Assembly (NCBI GenBank): GCA_020024155.1
Contig: JAHHUE010000022.1
Location: 1-23,297 of the forward strand
Origin: Oscillospiraceae bacterium
GTDB lineage: Bacteria > Bacillota > Clostridia > Oscillospirales > Ruminococcaceae
Reading direction: 5' to 3'
Length of the DNA stretch: 23,297 nucleotides
Below are positions 16,349-23,297 of this stretch, piece after piece. Below the pieces are notes generated by a model. The model did no database searches. It was not told the DNA's origin and saw only the letters and a list, made by a program, of their open reading frames with translations. Each line of letters starts with the position of its first letter. The first letter of the stretch is position 1. The position numbers and the translations under genes are program-made.

Positions 16349-17386
16349 TTATTTCATTGTTCTTAAATGACTCAATAAAATATCTGCAATATTTTCAACC
16401 GGTGCTTGTACACCAACAGCACCAATATCATAAGCCACTTTTGGCATCCCATAAACTACACTAGATTTTTCATCTTGACCAATAGTATATGCTCCTTTTT
16501 TTCGCATAGCTAATAGTCCGGCAGCACCATCTTGTCCCATACCTGTTAGTATTATACCAACCATTTTACATTTTACTGTTTCTGACATTGATTGAAATAG
16601 TGCATCAACAGAAGGACGATGTCCACTTACACGCTCACCTTTTGTGCATGAAACAGTATATCTATTTCCGATACGCACAATTCTAGTTTGATAGTCAGCT
16701 GGAGCAATTAAAACCAAACCACGATGAATTTCATCACCATGTTTAGCTTCTCTAACTTCCATTTTACATATTCGGTTTACTCTTTCAGCATACATCTTTG
16801 TAAAACCAGCCGGCATATGTTGAACTACAACCATGCCTGGAATATCTGCTGGAAGATATTTTAATACTTCCAACGTAGCATCAGTACCACCAGTAGAAGC
16901 ACCCAATCCAATTATTACATCATTTGCGACATTATTACCAAGTAAACTGATATTTTCAGGGGCTGAATTATGTGCAAAAACTTTACGAGTTCTAACTTTA
17001 GCACATGATGCAACTATTATTTTTTGAGTTAAAATAGTAATAAAACTTGTTGTGTCTGAACCAGTTGGCTTACGAATAAAGTCTACTGCACCTGCTTCCA
17101 ATGCATCAAAAACTTTTAAGTTTAGAGAACTACAAAGTATAACCGGAGTTGGATGAGCAGAAATATATTCTTTCAAAAAATCAATTCCGCTTTGTCCCGG
17201 CATTTCCACGTCCAAAGTGATTACATCTGGGTTTAATTGTGGAATTTTTCTTTTTGCATCAAATGGATTTATAGCATATCCAACAACCTCAATCCTAGGG
17301 TGCGCTGAAAGACCATTTATTATTAAATTTCTTGCAACATATGAGTCATCAATTACCATAACCCTTATTTTTTTACCATTAACCAT
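16349..17386 (-). CDS. cheB: Chemotaxis response regulator protein-glutamate methylesterase CheB
   Basis: A 345-residue two-domain enzyme that removes methyl groups from chemoreceptor glutamates (and may deamidate glutamines) when phosphorylated by CheA. The receiver domain (about 5-120) has acidic Asp13-Asp14, phospho-acceptor Asp59 (TLDVEMPG) and Lys106 in FIRKP. The methylesterase domain (about 157-345) has Ser164 in GASTGG, His190 in QHMPAGF and Asp285 in GMGQDGA, the known triad. Start choice: the ATG at 17386 lies 8 nt after AGAAGG; the in-frame GTG at 17395 is too close to that site. It follows cheR by 20 bp in the che operon. Confidence 0.96.
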   Translation of the reverse strand: MVNGKKIRVMVIDDSYVARNLIINGLSAHPRIEVVGYAINPFDAKRKIPQLNPDVITLDVEMPGQSGIDFLKEYISAHPTPVILCSSLNLKVFDALEAGAVDFIRKPTGSDTTSFITILTQKIIVASCAKVRTRKVFAHNSAPENISLLGNNVANDVIIGLGASTGGTDATLEVLKYLPADIPGMVVVQHMPAGFTKMYAERVNRICKMEVREAKHGDEIHRGLVLIAPADYQTRIVRIGNRYTVSCTKGERVSGHRPSVDALFQSMSETVKCKMVGIILTGMGQDGAAGLLAMRKKGAYTIGQDEKSSVVYGMPKVAYDIGAVGVQAPVENIADILLSHLRTMK

Positions 17387-17406
17387 AGCACACACCTTCT
17401 AACTTT

Positions 17407-18249
17407 TTATTTTTGGAACGTAGCTGGTGCCAATCTTTTATAAGGACTTTTAGAATTCAAGTTCTCAGAATAACTAATGAGAAAATATCCTCCTGGTAAA
17501 GTTGCATCATAAAATCTACGCACCAGTGCCTCTTTTGTAGGATTGTCAAAGTATATCATTACATTTCTACAAAAAATTACATCAAAATTTCTACGAAATT
17601 TAATTGGGTCCATAAGGTTAAACTTTTGAAAAATAACATTATTTTTAACTTTAGGTGACACTGTATGAAAACCATCACCATTATTTGTAAAGTATTTATT
17701 TTTCCAATCTGATGGAAGAGTGTCAGGAAGTTCATATATACCTTTTTTAGCTTCTGTTAAAGCTCTTTCAGATATATCTGTTGCAAGGATTCTTGTATCC
17801 CATTCTTTTGCCTGAGAACCAAGATAATCAAACAAGAACATTGATATATTATATGGCTCTTCACCAGTAGAACAACCTGCACTCCATATTGCGAGTGTTT
17901 TATCTCTCTTATGTTTATTTACTATATCCGGAATAATATTTTTACAGAAAAAGTCCAAGTGTTCTTTTTCACGCATAAAATAGGTATAGTTTGTTGTCAA
18001 TTTGTTTAAAACAAGAGTAATATCATTTTCATCTTTAACATTTATCAAATGCTCAACAAAATCTGTAAAGTTTTTGTATCCTTTTTGACGAATTGTTGCA
18101 GATAATCTGCCAGTAATTAACTGGCGTTTTTTATTAAGGTCAATCCCATAATTTTTTTGAATGAAATTGGCCAATCTTTGGAAATCTCTGTCAGAAATTT
18201 CCATAGGAGTAAATTTTACACTTTTCATTTTATTTACTGTATCATTCAT
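17407..18249 (-). CDS. cheR: Chemotaxis protein methyltransferase CheR
   Basis: A 280-residue S-adenosylmethionine-dependent methyltransferase that methylates chemoreceptor glutamates; it opposes CheB in adaptation. The N-terminal helical domain (about 15-85) precedes LTTNYTYFMREKEHLDFF (the CheR T-N-x-T-x-F-x-R motif). It is followed by the AdoMet-binding segment IWSAGCSTGEEPYNI, ATDISERAL and FDVIFCRNVMIYFD. Start choice: the ATG at 18249 overlaps the cheW stop by 8 bp, typical of translational coupling; an in-frame GTG at 18267 has no ribosome site. The protein ends RLAPATFQK. No tetratricopeptide extension is present. Confidence 0.94.
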   Translation of the reverse strand: MNDTVNKMKSVKFTPMEISDRDFQRLANFIQKNYGIDLNKKRQLITGRLSATIRQKGYKNFTDFVEHLINVKDENDITLVLNKLTTNYTYFMREKEHLDFFCKNIIPDIVNKHKRDKTLAIWSAGCSTGEEPYNISMFLFDYLGSQAKEWDTRILATDISERALTEAKKGIYELPDTLPSDWKNKYFTNNGDGFHTVSPKVKNNVIFQKFNLMDPIKFRRNFDVIFCRNVMIYFDNPTKEALVRRFYDATLPGGYFLISYSENLNSKSPYKRLAPATFQK

Positions 18250-18709
18250 TTCCAAACAACTGGTCACAATTGAGAATTAGCAATGTTTCTTCATTTTCTG
18301 GAATTGTACACATACCCAAAACAAAACGCTGATATTCTTGTGATTGTATGGTAGTAATTGTGTCTTCATCAATATCTACCATACGGTCAACAGAATCAAC
18401 TTGAATGCCGAGTTCCATTCCCTCATAATTTAACACTACTAACAGTGACTTTTCCCCTACTGGCTTATTCAATCTAAGGCGCAAATCCATAACTGGAATA
18501 ATTTGACCACGCATATTAAATATACCACGAACATATTCAGGCATCATTGGAAGATATGTTATACTGTAGTTATTTAAAATTTCCACTACATATTCTGCAT
18601 TAACACCCAATTTAAGCTCTGATTTTTCGTCCTTGCGAATTGCAAAAATTAGGTATTTACTGTTTTTTGAAGTAGTTCCTTTAGTAACTGTTTCTTCAGC
18701 AATACTCAT
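18242..18709 (-). CDS. cheW: Chemotaxis coupling protein CheW
   Basis: A 155-residue single-domain adaptor that links chemoreceptors to CheA at the inner face of the membrane. A short variable head of about 17 residues is followed by the CheW fold. SKYLIFAI opens it, then YLPMMPEYVRGIFNMRGQII carries the conserved P-x-x-x-x-G-x-x-N-x-R-G signature, followed by PVMDLRLRL and LVVLNYEGMELGIQVDSV. It is the second gene of the operon, 24 bp after cheA, and its end overlaps cheR. A GGGAG site lies about 11 nt before ATG, a long spacing. Confidence 0.95.
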   Translation of the reverse strand: MSIAEETVTKGTTSKNSKYLIFAIRKDEKSELKLGVNAEYVVEILNNYSITYLPMMPEYVRGIFNMRGQIIPVMDLRLRLNKPVGEKSLLVVLNYEGMELGIQVDSVDRMVDIDEDTITTIQSQEYQRFVLGMCTIPENEETLLILNCDQLFGNE

Positions 18710-18733
18710 TATTATTGTTTCTCCCTTCCATGA

Positions 18734-20842
18734 TTACTTTCTAAATACTGCATTGGATAAATTGCCTGCATCTAAGATAATGCTGATATTGCCATCACCC
18801 AAAATACTGCAACCAATAATACCACATGATTTAATATCAAAACTATTAACGTATGCAGGTAATGGTTTAACAACAACTTGATGTTCACCCATCAATTCAT
18901 CAACTAATAAGCAGTATGATGTATCTCCGGATTCCAACCACATTAAGATACCATCTTCTATTTCATCTACACCACTTGGCAAAGAATATAATTCTTTTGT
19001 ACGGATAATAGGATAGAAATTATCCATAATTTTAATGATTTCGCCGCTAACTGTATCATGAAGAATATCACTTGGCGAAACTTTAAAGTTTTGACGGATA
19101 TTTTGAATTGGAATAGTGAATATTGTTTCACCAACAGAAACTTCCATACCGTCCATAATTGCCATAGTAAGAGGAATTTTCATTGTTGTTGTCATACCTT
19201 TACCACGTTGACTTGTTATAGTAACAGTACCACCCAATTCTTCAACACTACGCTTAACAACATCCATTCCAACACCACGGCCAGAAAATTCTGTAACTTC
19301 TGTATTTGTTGAGAAACCTGGCATCAAAAGGAAGTTAAGAATTTCTTTATGAGAATATTCAACATCTGGAGATGCCAATCCATTTTTAATAGCTTTATTT
19401 AATACAGCCTCATCATCTACACCATAACCATCATCACGAATTTCAATGATAACTTCACTGCCTGTATCTTGTGCAGAAAGAATAATTTCACCAACAGGAT
19501 TTTTTCCTTTTGATGTTCTTTCTTCTTCTGTAATTTCTATACCATGGTCCATAGCATTACGAATCATATGCATAATTGGGTCGCCAATATTATCAACAAT
19601 TGTTTTATCAACTTCAATATCTTCACCAATTATATTCAACTTAACACGTTTGTTAAGTTTTTTAGACATATCACGAACAATACGGTTCATTTTTTGGAAG
19701 CATGTAGCAATAGGAACCATTCTCAATGACATAGAAATATCTTGAAGTTCATCTGTAAGTTTTCTAAGTTGTCTTGCAGATTTAGCAAAGTTATTGAGAT
19801 TTTCAATTCCTTTAAGGTCTGGTGAACCTGTAACCATTGCTTCTGTAATAACAATTTCGCCAACCAAAGCTGACAGCTGGTCCAATTTACTTTGATGAAC
19901 ACTGATAAGACTTTCTTTTTGATGCTGAGATGATGATTGAGATGATGTTCCAGCTTGTGATGATGTAGTCTTTACCGGTGCATTATTAACTGCTTCTTGC
20001 TTTACTGTCTCAACTTTAACTTCAACATTTTCAGCAACTTGTTCAACTTTTTTCTCTGTTTCTTTTTGTGGAGCTTCGTAGTCATTAGCTTGATAAGATT
20101 TTACAGAGCCAGCTGTTCTGATAATTGGAATAGCTTTTTCACGGTCCTCACTATTTTTAAACATCAAAAGGAAACCATTTTCAATAATTTTGTCTGCTGT
20201 TGATGGGTCATCTTCAATATCTTGTGGTTTAAACAAGAAGTCTGATTCATTACAAAAATCTCCAATAGAAGAAACCACCATCAATGAACGCAAGTTTTCC
20301 ATTCCACAACCTTCATCATAGAAAACAAGTACTTCATATGGATAATCAGGGTTTTCCTCATATGCCTTTGCAGTTGTTTCAACAGCTTCTTCTGAAGTTG
20401 TTTCTTCTGTTTCTGTGCTTTCGTTTGAATCTTTATTGCTGATTTTATCAATCAAACTATTTATACTATTCATCAAATCATCAATATCAGTATCAAGAGG
20501 TTGTTCGTTTTCAATTTTTTCCAATTCTTTGCGGAAATAGTCAACTGCATTGAACAACATATTAAAAAATTCAGGTTTATTTTCATCAGCAACTACTGAC
20601 ATTGAATTTTCTCTAATAATAAAGAACATATCTTCAAGTCTATGTGCAACTGATGCCAATGTTTCAAATTCCATCATTGCAGATGAACCTTTAATTGTAT
20701 GCATTATACGAAAAATTTCGTTGATATTATCTTGTGATAATGTGTTAATTGTTTCTGCATCAAGAATTATTGATTCAAGTTGTTCAAGCAATGAACTATT
20801 TTCGTAAATATATGTATCTAGAATATCGTTTCTGCTTCCCAT
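18734..20842 (-). CDS. cheA: Chemotaxis histidine kinase CheA
   Basis: A 702-residue multidomain kinase that phosphorylates CheY and CheB in response to receptors. P1 HPt domain (about 1-105) with phospho-acceptor His48 in MHTIKGSSAMM. P2-like response-regulator docking domain (about 165-260). A Gln/Ser/Thr-rich linker (about 285-305). P3 dimerisation helices (about 311-372). P4 ATPase with N box MIRNAMDHGIE (about 426-436), IRDDGYGVD and SGRGVGMDVV. P5 CheW-like domain (about 557-702). Start choice: the ATG at 20842 follows AAGGTGG by 11 nt; the in-frame GTG at 20857 abuts that site and is less likely. First gene of the che operon; a leader region of about 460 bp separates it from the upstream chemoreceptor. 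Confidence 0.96.
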   Translation of the reverse strand: MGSRNDILDTYIYENSSLLEQLESIILDAETINTLSQDNINEIFRIMHTIKGSSAMMEFETLASVAHRLEDMFFIIRENSMSVVADENKPEFFNMLFNAVDYFRKELEKIENEQPLDTDIDDLMNSINSLIDKISNKDSNESTETEETTSEEAVETTAKAYEENPDYPYEVLVFYDEGCGMENLRSLMVVSSIGDFCNESDFLFKPQDIEDDPSTADKIIENGFLLMFKNSEDREKAIPIIRTAGSVKSYQANDYEAPQKETEKKVEQVAENVEVKVETVKQEAVNNAPVKTTSSQAGTSSQSSSQHQKESLISVHQSKLDQLSALVGEIVITEAMVTGSPDLKGIENLNNFAKSARQLRKLTDELQDISMSLRMVPIATCFQKMNRIVRDMSKKLNKRVKLNIIGEDIEVDKTIVDNIGDPIMHMIRNAMDHGIEITEEERTSKGKNPVGEIILSAQDTGSEVIIEIRDDGYGVDDEAVLNKAIKNGLASPDVEYSHKEILNFLLMPGFSTNTEVTEFSGRGVGMDVVKRSVEELGGTVTITSQRGKGMTTTMKIPLTMAIMDGMEVSVGETIFTIPIQNIRQNFKVSPSDILHDTVSGEIIKIMDNFYPIIRTKELYSLPSGVDEIEDGILMWLESGDTSYCLLVDELMGEHQVVVKPLPAYVNSFDIKSCGIIGCSILGDGNISIILDAGNLSNAVFRK

Positions 20843-21305
20843 AGCAAAAAACACCACCTTTAACCTTTTCTTATGTATTTTTTAGATAGGCTAATTCAAA
20901 TTATTTAACCATAAATATATATAAAATCCCTAAACTACCTTATTAAGCCCATCACATAATATCTGTTTAAAGCAGTTAGGTTATTATTAAAATGAATTAT
21001 ATTTTAACTAATATCCATCTGTACGATTCTATATCTTGTTTTATATTTTAATATTTTAATCTTGTAAGTCAATTAGTTAAATCAATTTACACAATAAATA
21101 AAATAGAGAAAGTATTTTCAAAATACATTTATTCACAGTTGTAATATTTATAAACAAAAGTTTAATTTGCCTATAAAGCATTGATTTCTCACTAACATAT
21201 AAACAAATATATTATATGAAAAATTATATTAAATGAACAAATACTTTCTCAATATTAGGCAATATTATTAATATTTTACAATGAAACTTATTATGTTGCT
21301 AAAAT
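20843..21305 (-). other. AT-rich intergenic region between chemoreceptor and cheA
   Basis: This 463-bp stretch has no gene that I can support on either strand and no strong T-run terminator for the upstream chemoreceptor. A candidate vegetative promoter for the che operon is TTGACT (21067-21072 on the minus strand), then 16 bp, then TAAAAT. A degenerate sigma-28-like box GCCTATCT lies closer to cheA, but without a correctly spaced TAAA. A pair of 12-bp inverted repeats bounds 21106-21250 (separate entry). Confidence 0.5.
21106..21250. repeat. 145-bp segment bounded by perfect 12-bp inverted repeats
   Basis: GAGAAAGTATTT (21106-21117) and its exact complement AAATACTTTCTC (21239-21250) flank a 121-bp AT-rich core with no coding capacity. 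AATA stands immediately outside both ends and could be a target duplication. It may be a small non-autonomous insertion (MITE-like), or the stem of a structured transcript downstream of the chemoreceptor. No second copy is visible in this window. Confidence 0.4.
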
Positions 21306-23108
21306 TTAGTATTTACAATCATACTTATCATAGCTACCATAATCATTTATTTCATATAAATTTGTATTAGTTTCTTCTGGTGCAGAAGTGTATGATATAT
21401 GACTTTCAGCATCATCTTTTAATTTAAATCTTTCAACAAGTGATTTCAGCATCTGTGCTTGACCAGACAATTCTTCACTAGCTGCAGCTGATTCTTCAGC
21501 AGTTGCACTATTTGTTTGAACAACAGATGAGATTTGGTCAATACCTGTTGTTATCTGTGCAACAGCAGTTGCCTGTTCCTCAGAAGCTTTTGCAATTTCT
21601 TGTATAATTTCTTCTGTTGCAGTTGATTTTTCAACAACTGATTTCAAAGAATTAGCAGTTTCTTCGGTCATAGTTGTACCGTTTTCGATTGCTTTAATTG
21701 TGTTTTCAATAAGCAAAGTTGTATTCTTTGCAGCATCAGCTGATTTTGCAGCCAAGTTACGAACTTCATCAGCAACAACAGCAAATCCCTTGCCTGCTGA
21801 GCCAGCTCTTGCAGCTTCAACAGCAGCATTAAGAGCAAGAATATTTGTTTGGAATGCAATATCGTCAATTGTTTTTATGATTTTACTAATTTCGTTAGAA
21901 GTATTGCTGATATCTTGCATAGCACTCATCAATTCTTGCATGCGGGCATCACTTTCCAAAACACCCTGACCTGCTTCATTTGACATTTGGCTTGCTTTAA
22001 CAGCGTTATCAGCATTATGTTTTATGTGTTCTGCTACCTCGTTGATATTGGCTGATAGTTCTTCAACTGATGCAGCTTGTTCTGTTGCACCTTGTGACAA
22101 TGCTTGTGCACCACTTGAAACATGGTCACTGCTCATATTAACTTGGTCAGCAGCTACATTTATTTCAGACAAAGTACTGCTCATATTGGCATTGCTTGTA
22201 CGAACAGAAGATAGAATTTGACTAAATCCACCTACATAAAGTTGTTCATTTTTACTGTCAACTTTAAAGTTGCCGGTACTCATTTCTTGAAGCATATATG
22301 ATGTGTCATCAATCATTTCTTTCAATGCATTTGACATATTCATAAATCCATTACCAAGTTGACCGATTTCGTCTTCTCTATCAAAGTTAATATCAAAGTC
22401 CAAATTACCAGATTCTATTTTTTTAGATGCATCCATAATTTCTGCAATTGGACGAGAGAGACTTGTAGCAAAGAAATATCCAATTGCAATAGCAGCAATA
22501 ACAGAAATAAATATTGATACATATAAGATAATCATTGTTCTTTTTGTAGTATTATCAAATTTTTGAATACCATTATTTGCATTTTCTGTTTTAATCTCAA
22601 TAAGTTGAGTATACATAGAGTTTATTTGCGCAAAATCTGGGTCAAGTTCAGTTTTTATATATGATAAAAGCTGAGCTTCTCCTTCCTCATCTGTATAAGT
22701 CATTGCCATATTTGCAAACTCATCCAGCTTAGAAATCATTTTTGAACTTTGAGCTGTAATTTTTTCGCAAAGAGCTCTTTCCTCATCTGTATATGCTGTT
22801 TGAACAATATTATCTTCAAATTTTTTGTAGTATTCTTTCTGTCTTCCATATGTCGAATTAAATGTTTCCATAGGAGTATTATGAATTATTAAATCTTGAA
22901 TACTATTACGAGTTGATGCAATTACAACCATAGCATTACCAATGTCGCCTTGAGAAGTTCCATAGTATTTAAGGTCTGTATCATATTGGTTATTTACTTT
23001 ACCAACATAAGACATAGACAAAAGACCACTTACACTAGAAATAACCGTTACGATAATAGTAACTAGTACTACTTTTGTCTTCAATTTTAAATTTTTAAAT
23101 TTAATCAT
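21306..23108 (-). CDS. Methyl-accepting chemotaxis protein
   Basis: A 600-residue transmembrane chemoreceptor. Membrane helix 1 (about 13-36), a 4HB_MCP-type extracellular domain of about 150 residues, membrane helix 2 (about 184-212), HAMP (about 213-265), and a cytoplasmic coiled coil with the conserved tip at about 410-452 (IAFQTNILALNAAVEAARAG, GFAVVADEVRNLA). After the second coiled-coil arm comes a 35-residue tail rich in Tyr, Asp and Ser ending YDKYDCKY; it does not match the NWETF-type CheR tether. The ribosome site is weak (AGAGAG). The gene precedes cheA in the same direction and carries a sigma-28-like -10 box upstream. Closely similar in the tip to the receptor at 13770-15455, different in the sensor domain. 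The ligand is unknown. Confidence 0.94.
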   Translation of the reverse strand: MIKFKNLKLKTKVVLVTIIVTVISSVSGLLSMSYVGKVNNQYDTDLKYYGTSQGDIGNAMVVIASTRNSIQDLIIHNTPMETFNSTYGRQKEYYKKFEDNIVQTAYTDEERALCEKITAQSSKMISKLDEFANMAMTYTDEEGEAQLLSYIKTELDPDFAQINSMYTQLIEIKTENANNGIQKFDNTTKRTMIILYVSIFISVIAAIAIGYFFATSLSRPIAEIMDASKKIESGNLDFDINFDREDEIGQLGNGFMNMSNALKEMIDDTSYMLQEMSTGNFKVDSKNEQLYVGGFSQILSSVRTSNANMSSTLSEINVAADQVNMSSDHVSSGAQALSQGATEQAASVEELSANINEVAEHIKHNADNAVKASQMSNEAGQGVLESDARMQELMSAMQDISNTSNEISKIIKTIDDIAFQTNILALNAAVEAARAGSAGKGFAVVADEVRNLAAKSADAAKNTTLLIENTIKAIENGTTMTEETANSLKSVVEKSTATEEIIQEIAKASEEQATAVAQITTGIDQISSVVQTNSATAEESAAASEELSGQAQMLKSLVERFKLKDDAESHISYTSAPEETNTNLYEINDYGSYDKYDCKY

Positions 23109-23175
23109 GATTAATTCTCTCTTTCTTTAATATTTATTTTTGAAAATCCCAGCTTATCTGTATTATTCTGAAATT

Positions 23176-23183
23176 TTATCGGC
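23176..23183 (-). promoter_or_regulatory. Sigma-28 (SigD)-like -10 box of the chemoreceptor gene
   Basis: GCCGATAA on the minus strand is a perfect match to the -10 element of flagellar sigma-28 promoters. It lies about 70 bp before the chemoreceptor ATG. The expected TAAA 15 bp upstream is only AATA/TAAT, so the -35 element is weak. In such AT-rich DNA an unplanned GCCGATAA is unlikely, and a chemoreceptor is a usual sigma-28 target. Confidence 0.5.
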
Positions 23184-23297
23184 TAAACTTAAATGCTATA
23201 TTATGTTTTTATATAAATTATATATTATCAATTTTAAATATGTATTTTTTTAATTTAAGTAAATCATTAAAATATATTTAATACTTTTTTCACATTT

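Noticed and set aside
20891..20915. Sigma-28 promoter for cheA (GCCTATCT)
   Set aside because: The box has mismatches to GCCGATAA, and the nearest TAAA is 12 rather than about 15 bp upstream.
1..23297. CRISPR arrays, tRNA genes, transposases, phage or toxin-antitoxin genes
   Set aside because: No regular spaced repeats, cloverleaf-like segments or such coding signatures were seen on either strand.

Overview
This 23.3 kb window comes from a very AT-rich, motile, anaerobe-like Firmicute. Low GC, consistent AGGAGG-type ribosome-binding sites, a clostridial GGDEF/EAL sensor, a Bacillus YviE-like DUF6470 protein and oleate hydratase together suggest class Clostridia, possibly Lachnospiraceae-like. 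The sequence alone does not justify a genus. All recognisable genes lie on the minus strand, so transcription runs from high to low coordinates. I see no tRNA, rRNA, CRISPR array, transposase or phage gene.

Upstream third (about 13.77-23.3 kb): chemotaxis. A methyl-accepting chemotaxis protein (21306-23108), with a sigma-28-like -10 box (GCCGATAA) ahead of it, precedes a tight operon cheA-cheW-cheR-cheB-DUF6470. A terminator at 15540-15593 closes that operon. A second chemoreceptor gene (13770-15455) follows with its own candidate promoter and terminator. CheA, CheW, CheR and CheB form the core signalling and adaptation machinery; CheY, CheC, CheD and the flagellar genes must lie elsewhere.

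Middle (about 3.6-13.6 kb): a lipid-handling locus. A TetR-type regulator with its own terminator is followed by six co-directional genes. They are oleate hydratase, a radical SAM protein of unknown substrate, a broken VTT/TVP38-type membrane protein gene, a monoacylglycerol-lipase-like alpha/beta hydrolase, an MMPL/RND lipid exporter, and a secreted protein built of Leu-x-x-Gly heptad repeats. A strong terminator at 3603-3637 ends the set. The order suggests a fatty-acid stress or detoxification operon: acyl chains are released, hydrated at the double bond and exported. It resembles in outline the TetR/MMPL pair FarR/FarE of Staphylococcus aureus. This whole-operon role is inference. The VTT gene has a nonsense codon, a frameshift and no visible start, and was missed as a complete gene because only its C-terminal 127 codons are open.

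Downstream end (1-3.6 kb): one large c-di-GMP enzyme (PAS-GAF-GGDEF-PAS-degenerate GGDEF-EAL). A cysteine cluster lies in its first PAS domain. Its roughly 190-nt leader contains a near-perfect 48-nt hairpin followed by a T run, which looks like a conditional terminator. Together with the chemotaxis genes it points to control of motility and surface behaviour.
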